DNA from: Cognaticolwellia mytili
GTDB taxonomy: Bacteria > Pseudomonadota > Gammaproteobacteria > Enterobacterales > Alteromonadaceae
DNA: 64,000 nt
Assembly (NCBI RefSeq): GCF_002104475.1
Contig: NZ_NBOF01000002.1
Span: 248,001 to 312,000, forward strand
Direction of reading: 5' to 3'
Part shown: positions 38,437 through 47,819 of the stretch, piece after piece
Layout: each line of letters starts with the position of its first letter
Position numbering within the stretch: the stretch's first letter is position 1
Program-made: the position numbers and the translations under genes
The notes under the pieces: generated by a model
Databases searched by the model: none
What the model was told of the DNA's origin: nothing
What the model saw: the letters and a program-made list of their open reading frames with translations, nothing else

Positions 38437-39462
38437 TTAATACTCTGACAAGTGATCTTTAACTAGTAACTCAGCTATCTGAATACTGTTTGTTGCTGCA
38501 CCTTTACGTACGTTATCAGCAACAATCCACATATTAATACCACTGTTATGACTAATATCTTCTCGAATTCGCCCAACAAATGTTTCGTCTTTACCGCTAG
38601 CGTCACCAATTTGTGTTGGAAAGTCTTCATCATTATGACAAACCACAATACCTGGCGCTTCACTCAACAAATTTTTCACTTCTTCAGCAGAAATTGGTGA
38701 ATTGGTTTCAATATGTAGCGACTCTCCGTGACCAAAAAATACCGGCACACGTACCGCCGTTGGATTTACTAAGACACTGTCATCACCCAATATTTTTTGA
38801 GTTTCCCAAACCATTTTCATTTCTTCTTTGGTATAACCATTTTCAAGAAAAACATCGATTTGCGGGATAACATTAAAAGCAATTTGACGTGGAAAATTCT
38901 TTGGTTCAATTGGTTTTCCGCACAATAAGTCAGATGTTTGTTTTGCTAATTCATCCATCGCGGCTTTGCCACCACCAGAAACAGATTGATACGTACTTAC
39001 GTTGACGCGTGAAATACCGACAGCATCATAGATAGGTTTTAACGCCACCATCATTTGAATAGTTGAACAATTAGGATTAGCAATAATATTGCGATTACGA
39101 TATTCAGCAAGTGCGTGAGGGTTTACTTCTGGCACAACGAGTGGAATATCGGCGTCATAACGAAACTCTGAAGTATTATCAATAACAATACAACCAGCAT
39201 CAGCAGCAAGAGGTGCAAACTGTGCAGAAATATTACCGCCAGCAGAAAAGAAACCAATTTGAGCTAAGCTCCAGTCGAAATTATCTGCATCTAATACTTC
39301 AATACTTTCACCATTAAACTCAATAAACTCTCCGGCAGAGCGAGCACTCGCCAATGGGTAAAGTTTATTAATCGGAAAATCGCGTTCTTCAAGTATTTCA
39401 ATAATGGTTTTGCCAACTAATCCTGTTGCACCCAGTACGCAAATATCAAATTTCTGTGCCAT
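38437..39462 (-). CDS. asd: Aspartate-semialdehyde dehydrogenase
   Basis: A 341-residue NADPH-dependent enzyme of the lysine/threonine/methionine branch. It opens FDICVLGATGLVGKTIIEILEER; the active-site Cys lies in NPNCSTIQMMVAL (about residue 131), and YQSVSGGGKAAMDELAKQT follows. The Cys and the downstream catalytic His region (GHGESLHIET) are kept, so this is a catalytically competent Asd of the Pseudomonas type rather than the inactive Usg of E. coli, which holds the same position. ATG 39462 has AGAGAGGAAC upstream. pdxB ends 13 bp before it. Confidence 0.93.
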   Translation of the reverse strand: MAQKFDICVLGATGLVGKTIIEILEERDFPINKLYPLASARSAGEFIEFNGESIEVLDADNFDWSLAQIGFFSAGGNISAQFAPLAADAGCIVIDNTSEFRYDADIPLVVPEVNPHALAEYRNRNIIANPNCSTIQMMVALKPIYDAVGISRVNVSTYQSVSGGGKAAMDELAKQTSDLLCGKPIEPKNFPRQIAFNVIPQIDVFLENGYTKEEMKMVWETQKILGDDSVLVNPTAVRVPVFFGHGESLHIETNSPISAEEVKNLLSEAPGIVVCHNDEDFPTQIGDASGKDETFVGRIREDISHNSGINMWIVADNVRKGAATNSIQIAELLVKDHLSEY

Positions 39463-39475
39463 GTTCCTCTCTCTT

Positions 39476-40606
39476 TTATCCAAGTTTTTTATTAAAGCCA
39501 AGCTGATGTATCACATCTAAGCTCGACACATTATTCAAGCCAACCGATATTGACGAAAACTCCCGGCGAGTCGGGTAGCTTTTGCGAATATGGTCAAATC
39601 CTTGAATGTTAATTTGTTGACGAAAAATAGCATCATCACGTCTGACATCGTATACCATTTTCACCATCTGGTTTAGCAGTATTTCATCAAACTCTTGCTT
39701 TATTTCAACAGAGTCAACCTGTGGAGTCGGCAAAAAGCCACTTAAGTGTTTATTGGGTGAAATATTCAGCTGTTGACATAATGCCCGATACAACATTTCT
39801 GTGCCACGAGCTTTTCCTTCTAAGCTATAACCGGCAATATGTGCAGTGGTTATTTCACAATATTCAATTAACGGCGTTAATATATTCGGTTCAGCTTCCC
39901 ACACATCTAGAACTAACTTCAATGGGTGCCCTGCTTGCTTCATTTTAAGCAATGCTTGGTTATCAATAACTTCACCACGACAGGCATTAATAAGAATTTG
40001 GCTTTCATTTAACTGTGACAAGCGATCTGCATCTAATAAATGATAAGTTGGGTGCTCACCTTCGCGAGTTAATGGCACATGCAGTGAAATAACGTCGCAG
40101 CTTAGCGCTTGTTCAAGCGTTACAAAGCATCGTTCATCAGTTGAATTTTCAGCGAGTATAGGATCACATAAAACATGGGCAATATTTAATGCTGTCAACT
40201 TTTCACTTAATCTCGAGCCAGTATTACCCGCGCCAATAATGCCCACAGTTAAGCCTGACAGAGTAAGTAAATAGCGCTCGGCTAAAACAACCATTGCACT
40301 CAATACATATTCAGCTACTGATATCGCATTACAACCAGGAGCTGAGTTAAAATTAATATTTCGATGTGCTAAATAGCCTTGATCAATATGGTCAACGCCA
40401 ATAGTCGCGGTACCTACAAAACTTAATTGGGTATTCTCATTCAACAACGCTTCATTTACTTTAGTAATTGAGCGTACTAGTAATACATCAGCGTCGCTAA
40501 CATCATTTGCAGATAAAGAACGACCAGAGAAAGGCGTTAATATGCCTAAGTCAGCAAAAAACTCTGCTGCAAAGGGCATATTTTCATCATAAAATATATT
40601 CATCAT
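39476..40606 (-). CDS. pdxB: Erythronate-4-phosphate dehydrogenase
   Basis: A 376-residue D-2-hydroxyacid dehydrogenase family enzyme, second step of pyridoxal phosphate synthesis. It opens NIFYDENMPFAAEFFADLG, with the NAD-binding loop VGIIGAGNTGSRLSEKL (about 119-135), catalytic Arg in INACRGEVIDNQALL and His in TTAHIAGYSLEGKARGTEMLY (about 250-270). A PdxB-specific C-terminal dimerisation domain follows. Upstream tandem ATGs (40606 and 40603) are equally possible starts. Same neighbour order as E. coli pdxB-usg. Confidence 0.96.
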   Translation of the reverse strand: MMNIFYDENMPFAAEFFADLGILTPFSGRSLSANDVSDADVLLVRSITKVNEALLNENTQLSFVGTATIGVDHIDQGYLAHRNINFNSAPGCNAISVAEYVLSAMVVLAERYLLTLSGLTVGIIGAGNTGSRLSEKLTALNIAHVLCDPILAENSTDERCFVTLEQALSCDVISLHVPLTREGEHPTYHLLDADRLSQLNESQILINACRGEVIDNQALLKMKQAGHPLKLVLDVWEAEPNILTPLIEYCEITTAHIAGYSLEGKARGTEMLYRALCQQLNISPNKHLSGFLPTPQVDSVEIKQEFDEILLNQMVKMVYDVRRDDAIFRQQINIQGFDHIRKSYPTRREFSSISVGLNNVSSLDVIHQLGFNKKLG

Positions 40607-40662
40607 AAATTTCCACGTATCGTTAGTAGAGCTATCTCTAACAGTAAATTAAGGCACTAACA

Positions 40663-41013
40663 CTATAGTGTTACCGTCAATTTTTTAGCATAACTTTCTT
40701 TTTCGATATTTGTCACTTCCACCGTAATAGCTGCGTTTTCAATACCTAAACGTTCAAGTTGACTACCAACGCTTTCAGAAAGGCTTTTACGTTGAGCCAA
40801 ATCACGACCTGACAATATTTTTAAGTTTACATGCACAAAGGCTTGCTCTGCGCCTGGTAAGTAAAAATCATCAAAAGCAGTCGCACGCACTTTAATATCT
40901 GAAGCGGTAAATAATTCACTTTGATTAGCACCTTTATATACAGCGTGCATTAGCTGCTCTACAGGCAAGGTTTCAGTAATTTTTGCAGAATACTCGATAA
41001 TACAGTGAGGCAT
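40663..41013 (-). CDS. 5-carboxymethyl-2-hydroxymuconate isomerase-like protein
   Basis: A 116-residue tautomerase-superfamily protein. It starts PHCIIEYSAKI after the initiator Met, giving the N-terminal catalytic proline of the family. Later KVRATAFDDFYLPG and FVHVNLKILSGRDLAQRKSLSE match the CHMI family (HpaF-like). No homoprotocatechuate pathway genes are nearby, so it may act on another keto-enol substrate. ATG 41013 is chosen because it puts Pro next to Met; an upstream frame to 41043 would abolish the catalytic proline. Ribosome binding site is weak. Confidence 0.85.
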   Translation of the reverse strand: MPHCIIEYSAKITETLPVEQLMHAVYKGANQSELFTASDIKVRATAFDDFYLPGAEQAFVHVNLKILSGRDLAQRKSLSESVGSQLERLGIENAAITVEVTNIEKESYAKKLTVTL

Positions 41014-41149
41014 GATATGGCTTACAAAATAGCTAATTAACAAGAAGGCTATTATAACGAATATAATTTATAAAAAAATCTTGATAACTTAGTTATTTAG
41101 TCTATTTATCTATACTTTAGATTGAGAGACAGAGTTTCTGCTTCGAATT

Positions 41150-41400
41150 TCACATCGACGCTCTTTCACATCGACAAGCAAGAACGCTTTAATGCCGTGA
41201 AGCCATGCTCTTATACGGGTATAAGTTATTAGAGTAATGCTAGAAGCAATTACCGAGACGCGCTAATGCCTTGTAAGGCAGAATGTCTGAGAAAGGCCTG
41301 AACATCGGCGCTCTTTCACATCCATGTGATCGCGCCATTGCCTACAGGGATGTAGGTACTTAGCTTTTGTCTGGAACAAAAAAGCTGACCGTTCATCCTG
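41150..41400. repeat. Composite intergenic repeat, copy 2 (modules B, A)
   Basis: Between the CHMI-like gene and fabB. Module B is at 41264-41303 and module A at 41340-41397, with a further related stretch at 41190-41240 (GTGAAGCCATGC... ATAAGTTAT... AGTAATG) that matches 34180-34225. A CTCTTTCACATC word occurs twice (41159 and 41310). The order of modules differs from copy 1 (A, A, B), so the element appears mosaic. No gene is seen in 41044-41405. Confidence 0.75.
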
Positions 41401-41405
41401 AACAT

Positions 41406-41431
41406 AAAAAAGCCGCTACAAGTAGCGGCTT
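41406..41431 (-). terminator. Terminator of fabB
   Basis: On the minus strand AAGCCGCTAC and GTAGCGGCTT form a 10-bp stem with a tight loop and a T-tract, 38 bp after the fabB stop. Confidence 0.92.
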
Positions 41432-41468
41432 AATCAGTAATTCAGCTTAACCATAAGTTAATACACTA

Positions 41469-42680
41469 TTACTTATATTTTTGCATAACCAAAGTAGCGT
41501 TTGTGCCACCAAAACCAAAGCTGTTAGACATAACCAAGTTTAGTTCCATGTCACGTTTTTCAGTAACAATATCTAAACCTTCAGCTTTTTCATCTAAAGT
41601 ATTAATGTTGATAGATGGAGCAACAAAGTTATTTTCCATCATTAACAATGAGTAAATAGCTTCATGAACACCAGCTGCACCTAAAGCATGTCCGGTCATA
41701 GCTTTTGTTGCACTAATCGCTGGTGAATCATCACCAAATACCGCTTGAATAGCGCCAAGCTCTTTAACATCACCAACTGGCGTAGAAGTACCGTGAGTGT
41801 TTAAGTAATCAACTTTCGCGTCAACACCGTGCATGGCTTGTTCCATACAACGAATTGCGCCTTCACCGCTTGGAGCAACCATATCATAACCATCAGACGT
41901 TGCGCCGTAGCCAACAATCTCAGCATAAATATGTGCACCACGTGCTAATGCATGTTCAAGCTCTTCAACAACAACCATACCGCCGCCGCCAGAGATAACA
42001 AAACCGTCACGGTCAGCATCATAAGTACGTGACGCTTGTTCTGGTGTTTCATTGTATTTAGAAGATAATGCGCCCATGCCGTCAAACATCATCGCTAATG
42101 ACCAATGAACTTCTTCACCGCCACCAGCAAATACTACGTCTTGCTTACCTAATTGAATCAACTCAGCAGCATGACCAATACAATGAGCACTTGTTGCACA
42201 AGCAGAGCTAATTGAATAGTTAACGCCTAAAATTTTAAAAGGTGTCGCTAAACAAGCCGAAATAGTGCTCGACATAGTTTTTGGTACAGCATAAGGACCA
42301 ACACGTTTAACGCCTTTCTCACGAAGCGTATCAGCGGAATTAACTACGTTTTCTGATGATGCACCACCAGAGCCAGCAACAATGCCGGTACGGAAATTTG
42401 AAACTTGCTCAGGAGCTAATTTAGAATCTTTAATAGCTTGATCCATTGCAATGTATGCGTAAGCAGACGCTTCGCCCATAAAGCGTAATGCTTTACGGTC
42501 AATATGCTCTTTCACGGCAATTTCAGGTTTGCCCCAAACTTGGCTGCGTAAGCCTTTCTCAGCAAAACTTTCAGCATTAGTAATACCTGAACGTCCTGTT
42601 TGCAGTGACGCTAATACTTCTTCTGCATCATTACCAATACTTGATACAATACCTAATCCGGTGATAACTACACGTTTCAT
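41469..42680 (-). CDS. fabB: 3-oxoacyl-ACP synthase I
   Basis: A 403-residue condensing enzyme of fatty-acid elongation, needed for unsaturated fatty acids. The Cys-His-His triad is visible: Cys in [16 protein letters not shown] (about residue 161-165), His in [12 protein letters not shown] (about 296) and His in [13 protein letters not shown] (about 331). N-terminus [17 protein letters not shown] matches FabB. Its promoter carries FadR-like and FabR-like sites, as in E. coli, pointing to control by acyl-CoA and unsaturated acyl-ACP pools. Confidence 0.97.
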   Translation of the reverse strand: MKRVVITGLGIVSSIGNDAEEVLASLQTGRSGITNAESFAEKGLRSQVWGKPEIAVKEHIDRKALRFMGEASAYAYIAMDQAIKDSKLAPEQVSNFRTGIVAGSGGASSENVVNSADTLREKGVKRVGPYAVPKTMSSTISACLATPFKILGVNYSISSACATSAHCIGHAAELIQLGKQDVVFAGGGEEVHWSLAMMFDGMGALSSKYNETPEQASRTYDADRDGFVISGGGGMVVVEELEHALARGAHIYAEIVGYGATSDGYDMVAPSGEGAIRCMEQAMHGVDAKVDYLNTHGTSTPVGDVKELGAIQAVFGDDSPAISATKAMTGHALGAAGVHEAIYSLLMMENNFVAPSININTLDEKAEGLDIVTEKRDMELNLVMSNSFGFGGTNATLVMQKYK

Positions 42681-42715
42681 TTAAATAACCATATTCAATT
42701 AGAAAATCTGGGCGT

Positions 42716-42721
42716 ATCATA
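42716..42721 (-). promoter_or_regulatory. Putative -10 box of fabB
   Basis: TATGAT on the minus strand, about 35 bp upstream of the fabB ATG. The FadR-like site is centred near position -38 relative to the implied start, where an activator would act in place of a weak -35. Confidence 0.5.
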
Positions 42722-42740
42722 CAGACTTTTGCCCCCTATA

Positions 42741-42753
42741 CTGGTCTGTCCAG
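42741..42753. promoter_or_regulatory. FadR-like operator upstream of fabB
   Basis: CTGGTCTGTCCAG matches the enterobacterial FadR core CTGGTCNGACCAG with a single mismatch. FadR activates fabB and fabA in E. coli from a similar position. Confidence 0.7.
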
Positions 42754-42769
42754 CGTACACTTGTACACT
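42752..42769. promoter_or_regulatory. FabR-like operator upstream of fabB
   Basis: AGCGTACACTTGTACACT is a palindrome with one mismatched pair and resembles the AGCGTACA-N2-TGT site of FabR, the repressor of unsaturated fatty-acid genes. It overlaps the FadR-like site by 2 bp, so the two regulators might compete. Confidence 0.65.
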
Positions 42770-42858
42770 GAATTATTACGTTTTCATGACAGAGCTCAAT
42801 AACACGCGCTAAAATAACCTTTTTTTGTGCCTAACAACAAGTAAGAAGATGACAAAAA

Positions 42859-44862
42859 GTGACTGAACAAACAAAAATTAGTTTCCAAAAAGATGGTTCG
42901 CCCTATTCAACACAATTTGATGACATCTATTTTGATACGGCACAAGGTACGAAACAGAGCGAATGTGTTTTCATCGATGGCAATAATATTAACGTTAGAT
43001 TAGCGCGTCATACGGGTGTATTTGTTATTGCTGAAACAGGTTTTGGCACTGGCTTAAACTTCTTACTAACATTAGAAATTTTTCAAAAAATACGACAAAA
43101 GAACAGCACTGATAATAAAAAAACACATTTACGCTTTATCAGTGTCGAAAAGTACCCACTATCAAAAAGCCAACTTGTTCAATCACTGCAAATACTGCCA
43201 GAGCTGAACGAGTTTAGTCAGCAACTTATTGAGCAATATCCGGAAAACCCAAGCGGTGAAGCAACGCTTTCGTTTCTCGATGGTGCAGTATCATTACAAT
43301 TAATATTTGACGATGCCACACTAGGGTTATCGACTCTATCAACGCAGACACACCATCGACATATGGCGATAGTAGACGCTTGGTTCCTTGATGGTTTTTC
43401 ACCGACGAAAAACCCAGAGATGTGGCAACCCGAGCTATTTGAGCAAATAACACGGCTTTCAAAAGAACAAGCAACAATTGCCACCTTTACGGTATCAGGC
43501 AAAGTTAAACGCCAGCTTGTTTCTGCTGGCTTTAGGGTGGAAAAGCGTTTTGCCGATGGCAAGAAAAGTGAAATGCTCGCGGGTGTGTTTCAACAAAGCC
43601 CGCAATCAGGAAAAGGCTATCAACAACGCCAAGTTATTGCAAAACCACAACATGTCAGTATTATTGGTGGTGGCATTGCTTCTGCCTGTGCGGCCTATGC
43701 GCTAACAAAAAGTGGCGTTAAAGTAACGGTTTATTGTCAGGACTTCAGTGTTGCTCAAGGGGCATCAAGCAATAATATCGGCGCTTTATATCCACTTATT
43801 CATCAACAAGCTGACGATATTAGCTTGTTCTATCAATATGCTTTTGAACAAGCCGTTAATTGCTATAAAGACATTGCTGAGCAAGGCTTTACTTATGACC
43901 ATGATTGGTGTGGCTTATTAGAGATATCATACAAACCTGCTTTAGAACTGCGCCAACAGCATATTGCCAATTCAAACGTTTGGCCTGAAAGCTTAATTCA
44001 TAGTGTTGATAAAGAACAAGCGAGTAAATTAGCTGGCATTACCTTAGAGCACGGCGGGCTATTCTTTCCAAAAGCTGGTTGGATTGCGCCCGCACAATTA
44101 GTCAAAGCGGTATTTAAAGCCGCAGAGTCAACCAATAGGCTGCGAGTTGAAACCGGTTGTAAAATTGAAAAAATTAGCCAACAAGCTGACGGTAAATGGC
44201 TATTGCACAGTACAACGGAGAACTTTAACGCCAGCGTGTTAATTTATTGTGGTGGCGCACAAGGCATTCCGTTAAATACCATTGAGCAATTACCCTTAAC
44301 ATCGGTGCGTGGGCAAGTAACCAGCATGGCCAGCAATGAAACAATTGCCCCGTTATCTACGGTAATTTGCCACAAAGGTTATTTAACACCGGCAAACAAA
44401 AACTTACATTGCATTGGTGCGACCTTTCAGAAAAACAATTTTGATACCGAAGCAAAGCCGGAAGAAGATAAATTCAATCTTGATATGCTAGCAAGGTGTT
44501 TGCCAGACCTAGTGCAATGGCAAAATAAAGATATTGTTAGCAGCAAAGCTCGACTACGTTGCATGACACCAGATCACTTACCTATGGTTGGCGCTATGCC
44601 TGATATTGCAGCTCATAAACAACAATTTGGCCATTTAAGTAAAGACAAACGCTGGCGATACGATCAACCAGCACCAGTTATTGATAACTTATACATGATG
44701 ACAGGTTTAGGTGCGCGTGGCTTATGCACCGCGCCATTATTGGCAGATATTTTAGTCGCGGATATTTGCGGTACGCCATATCCGCTCAATAATGAACAAC
44801 TATTCAATCTGGCACCTAACCGTTTTGTTATCCGTGATATTATTCGCAGGAAATTCGACTAA
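42859..44862 (+). CDS. mnmC: tRNA (mnm5s2U34) bifunctional methyltransferase/oxidoreductase MnmC
   Basis: A 667-residue two-domain enzyme finishing mnm5s2U at tRNA wobble U34. The N-terminal part (1-250) is the SAM-dependent methyltransferase (ETGFGTGLNFLLTLE at about 55-69, DAWFLDGFSPTKNPEMW at about 173-189). The C-terminal part is the FAD oxidoreductase (VSIIGGGIASACAAYAL at about 267-283; GLGARGLCTAPLLADIL near the end). It starts at GTG 42859 with AAGAAG upstream. It is divergent from fabB, as in E. coli. Confidence 0.96.
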   Translation: MTEQTKISFQKDGSPYSTQFDDIYFDTAQGTKQSECVFIDGNNINVRLARHTGVFVIAETGFGTGLNFLLTLEIFQKIRQKNSTDNKKTHLRFISVEKYPLSKSQLVQSLQILPELNEFSQQLIEQYPENPSGEATLSFLDGAVSLQLIFDDATLGLSTLSTQTHHRHMAIVDAWFLDGFSPTKNPEMWQPELFEQITRLSKEQATIATFTVSGKVKRQLVSAGFRVEKRFADGKKSEMLAGVFQQSPQSGKGYQQRQVIAKPQHVSIIGGGIASACAAYALTKSGVKVTVYCQDFSVAQGASSNNIGALYPLIHQQADDISLFYQYAFEQAVNCYKDIAEQGFTYDHDWCGLLEISYKPALELRQQHIANSNVWPESLIHSVDKEQASKLAGITLEHGGLFFPKAGWIAPAQLVKAVFKAAESTNRLRVETGCKIEKISQQADGKWLLHSTTENFNASVLIYCGGAQGIPLNTIEQLPLTSVRGQVTSMASNETIAPLSTVICHKGYLTPANKNLHCIGATFQKNNFDTEAKPEEDKFNLDMLARCLPDLVQWQNKDIVSSKARLRCMTPDHLPMVGAMPDIAAHKQQFGHLSKDKRWRYDQPAPVIDNLYMMTGLGARGLCTAPLLADILVADICGTPYPLNNEQLFNLAPNRFVIRDIIRRKFD

Positions 44863-44877
44863 GGCCATTAGGCGATT

Positions 44878-45150
44878 TTAAGCGCTAAAGGCAGCATTTA
44901 ATTGCTGCCAATAGTCTTGCACTATTTGGCGATCTTGCGGGCTAAGTTCTGTGCGAGCAGCGTGCAATTTTTCAGTAACATTGTCAGCTAAGGCTTTCGT
45001 TAACACTTGTGATTCGTCACCAAACTCACTGCCTGCCAAACTAATAAAACCACGTAAATAACTACCCGCAAAAAGTTCATCAGAACTAACATTTAGTGAT
45101 ACTTGTTCATCTAAATAGTGATATAAGGCGGTAAGGTTTTCAAATTTCAT
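44878..45150 (-). CDS. yfcL: YfcL family protein
   Basis: A 90-residue acidic helical protein of the YfcL family (function unknown). Start KFENLTALYHYLDEQVSLNVSSDELFAGSYLRGFISLAG is characteristic. ATG 45150 with TTGGAA upstream is preferred over 45168. It sits beside mnmC as in E. coli, but on the opposite strand (tail to tail). Confidence 0.87.
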   Translation of the reverse strand: MKFENLTALYHYLDEQVSLNVSSDELFAGSYLRGFISLAGSEFGDESQVLTKALADNVTEKLHAARTELSPQDRQIVQDYWQQLNAAFSA

Positions 45151-45234
45151 GTTTAATTCCAATATCATTTAGACCAGCTTTCGTTACTGGTTACTCTATA
45201 TTTTAAAAGGTCTATCTCAAGTTCAACAAGGTAT

Positions 45235-46368
45235 TTACTGTGGACTTGTAACCGGGTACAACACTTGATCTTTATAGCCAGTGATAACTGGCAGATAGCC
45301 CGAGAGTTCCATATCCAATTCACTGTCACCGGTATCTGTAATTAACGGACGAGCATCCAAAGCATTGAGTTTGGTTTTAGTGGCAATGATATAAATGTTT
45401 TCTTTACCAATTGCGCGAATAACTCTTGGACTCAATTGTTGATTACCTCGACCAAAAATATGCCCTTGGCCGCCAATTAAGGTGATCACCAATTTAATGC
45501 CATCTTGCGTTCGACCTTGAAGTAATTGCCATAACTGTGGCTCAGTTAAATCACTGGCGACTAGTGCTTGTTCATGTACCGCATCAACACCCAATAAGGT
45601 ATTATCTAATGCGAGCTCTTCCATCACAAACGCCGTAGTAGATCCCGAACCGATAATGAACAGTTCATCATCCATTTTAGAGATCACATCAGCTGCAATA
45701 TCTTGTAAAACCAACTCATCCGACTCTTTACCGCCCGACTTTACTGCTTGTATGTAGCGTAACTCAGATGGTACTTGCATCTCGCCATAGCGTTTCGCTT
45801 TAACGATGCCTTGGCGAAATAGGTTCTCGTCAATATCCATCACATCAGCATCAGTTAAACTGACGAGCTGATTGGTGATCATCAACTCAACCACTCGACC
45901 TGCCGCTTTAGGTGTAATAGCATATACACCTGAATGGATTTTACAGCCTGCAGGAATACCCAGTACCGGAAACTTATCCCCAACAATATGGCAAACATTA
46001 CGCGCAGTGCCATCGCCGCCAGCGAACAATAATAAGTCAATATCATGAGTCATTAACTCACTCGCTGCCTGTTCAGTATCGCGTTCGTTAGTGGTTTCAT
46101 GCGCCACTTGCATTATCACTTTTGTAGTAAAACCCAAAGCATTTGCCGTACTTTGTCCCATGCTGCCTGATACGGTATAGATAACAATATTATCTTTATA
46201 AGGCCGTAATATTTCTAACGCTAACGCGGCTCTATCATTAGACTTTGCCGTCGCGCCCAATGCCATGGCTTGCTCTGCAACACCTTCACCATCACTGCCT
46301 TTTAATGCGACGCTACCGCCAATGCCAGCAATTGGGTTTATCACTAGACCTAAATTAAACTTTTTCAT
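45235..46368 (-). CDS. ATP-NAD kinase family protein (AcoX/NAD kinase-like)
   Basis: A 377-residue protein with the diacylglycerol/NAD-kinase-like motif LLLFAGGDGTARNVCHIVG (about 113-131, GGDGT), and an opening LGLVINPIAGIGGSVALKGSDG characteristic of the AcoX-like ATP-NAD kinase group. A later GSGSTTAFVMEELAL (about 240) and GGQGHIFGRGNQQLSPRVI also fit. True NAD kinase (NadK) is about 290 residues, so this is the larger homologue of uncertain substrate. It ends near yfcL and is monocistronic in appearance. Confidence 0.83.
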   Translation of the reverse strand: MKKFNLGLVINPIAGIGGSVALKGSDGEGVAEQAMALGATAKSNDRAALALEILRPYKDNIVIYTVSGSMGQSTANALGFTTKVIMQVAHETTNERDTEQAASELMTHDIDLLLFAGGDGTARNVCHIVGDKFPVLGIPAGCKIHSGVYAITPKAAGRVVELMITNQLVSLTDADVMDIDENLFRQGIVKAKRYGEMQVPSELRYIQAVKSGGKESDELVLQDIAADVISKMDDELFIIGSGSTTAFVMEELALDNTLLGVDAVHEQALVASDLTEPQLWQLLQGRTQDGIKLVITLIGGQGHIFGRGNQQLSPRVIRAIGKENIYIIATKTKLNALDARPLITDTGDSELDMELSGYLPVITGYKDQVLYPVTSPQ

Positions 46369-46392
46369 TAATTTATTCTCTTAACTTCAAAC

Positions 46393-46498
46393 AATACCAA
46401 TTGATATAAAGTACTACAAAAAATATGCCGACAAGAATAAAGCATTATTCAAATACATAAAATGTTTTATCTGCAATGATTTGGTATTAATTGACATT
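46393..46498. repeat. MITE-like intergenic palindromic element
   Basis: AATACCAA (46393-46400) and TTGGTATT (46491-46498) are terminal inverted repeats bounding 106 bp without coding capacity, containing GCCGACAAGAATAAAGCATTATTC. The size and ends resemble short non-autonomous repeats of marine Alteromonadales. Only one copy is in the window, so the call is tentative. Confidence 0.4.
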
Positions 46499-46586
46499 AA
46501 TAATGAAGAAATCAAAAAGTAGAGGCTTTATTTACCAGTTTGAAGTACTCATGAATCAAACTGGCATCACTAGGGTGTGTTTAAAG

Positions 46587-47285
46587 TTAATTATAAACAG
46601 GACGAGTTGAATGGAATTGTTGCGTCCAAGTGATCAGTTCTATTCTATTACGTGAACTTGTTTTTCGAAAAAGACTATAAATATGAGTTTTTACGGTATT
46701 AGGGCTAATATGTAATTGCTCAGCAATCTCCTTATTTTGTGCGCCACTAGAAACCAGGTGAACAATTGTTTTTTCTCGTTTTGTTAAACTCGGTAAAACA
46801 ATATTACTTTGTTCGTTAAGCAAATCAATCTTCGTTGCTTTCTTGGTTTTCAGTAAATCAGTAACAGCTTTATTCATTGTTGAACGCTTAAACCAATACT
46901 CTTGATTTATAATCGACTCTAAACCTTTTAAAATAATATCAGCTCTATCACTTTGATAAAAAACGCCCTTAACACCAAAAATCAATGCTGTGCTTTCACA
47001 TATAACATCATCAATAGCATTAAACAAAATAGTATTATTAGTTGCAGCTATTGTAGCAACGTCTTTTTGTAAATCGTTGCCTAAACAATGGTGACATAAA
47101 TCAATTATAATATAATCGAATGAATTTAACTTAGTTTGTTCTGGTAGTTTATCACTGACTGCAACTTCAATACCGCAAGCTTTCACTAATTCACTGAAAC
47201 GGTTCAATGCTGTTACAGGCTCTTGGCTTTTATCATCCCTTGACGTTAATAAAAAAGCATATAATTTTTTTACGTTTTGTTCCAT
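46587..47285 (-). CDS. csgD: LuxR-family regulator, CsgD-like
   Basis: A 232-residue regulator with an N-terminal receiver-like domain (1-140), without a clear full set of phospho-acceptor residues, and a C-terminal LuxR/GerE helix-turn-helix (about 165-225: LTKREKTIVHLVSSGAQNKEIAEQLHISPNTVKTHIYSLFRK). Its closeness to csgBAEFG supports CsgD, the activator of curli and biofilm matrix genes. It is on the same strand, 534 bp downstream of csgG, whereas in E. coli csgD heads the csgDEFG operon. It is read from its own promoter region. Confidence 0.83.
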   Translation of the reverse strand: MEQNVKKLYAFLLTSRDDKSQEPVTALNRFSELVKACGIEVAVSDKLPEQTKLNSFDYIIIDLCHHCLGNDLQKDVATIAATNNTILFNAIDDVICESTALIFGVKGVFYQSDRADIILKGLESIINQEYWFKRSTMNKAVTDLLKTKKATKIDLLNEQSNIVLPSLTKREKTIVHLVSSGAQNKEIAEQLHISPNTVKTHIYSLFRKTSSRNRIELITWTQQFHSTRPVYN

Positions 47286-47819
47286 TGTGAATTTCCCTCA
47301 TCACTACGTCGAAGCATAAAGCATGCAAAGTAAATATCAATGCGCACCACTTTAGCTAGCTACATATTCCCTAGAAATAAAACTTATAAATAACTAGACG
47401 TTACCACCGAAAGGCCCTATGTCAATAGATTCAAATAAGTATAAAATTCGATATAATTGGTTATTTAAATAACAATTGAAAAGTTTATTCATACTCATCA
47501 GTTACAGCATCTTGCAGCTGCTTACAAATGCTTACATTTAAATAACCTTTCATTAACATACAGTGTTCATGTGAGGATGTCTAGCGTAATATCGATGAAA
47601 AAATGAGCCACCAAAAACAACAACTAAGACATTGTTTTAAATAAATATAATCAAATAAACACAATAGATATGGAACAAAAAAACACTAGTTTGATAAAGT
47701 ATAAGTGTACGACACTAATCTCTAGTTATTAGATGCTTTTAGTTGTTATACGAATACTTAAGCCAAACTTCGAGCAAAGATGGCTATAAATAGAAAACTC
47801 TTTTATCGTGCTTATGAAA
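47286..47819. other. csgD upstream region with a 14-bp AT palindrome
   Basis: About 530 bp without a supported gene on either strand. It contains the perfect palindrome GTTATTTAAATAAC (47460-47473), about 175 bp upstream of csgD, and short direct repeats of GCTTACA (47518-47535). It may be a long regulatory region, as csgD promoters are in enterobacteria. Confidence 0.45.
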
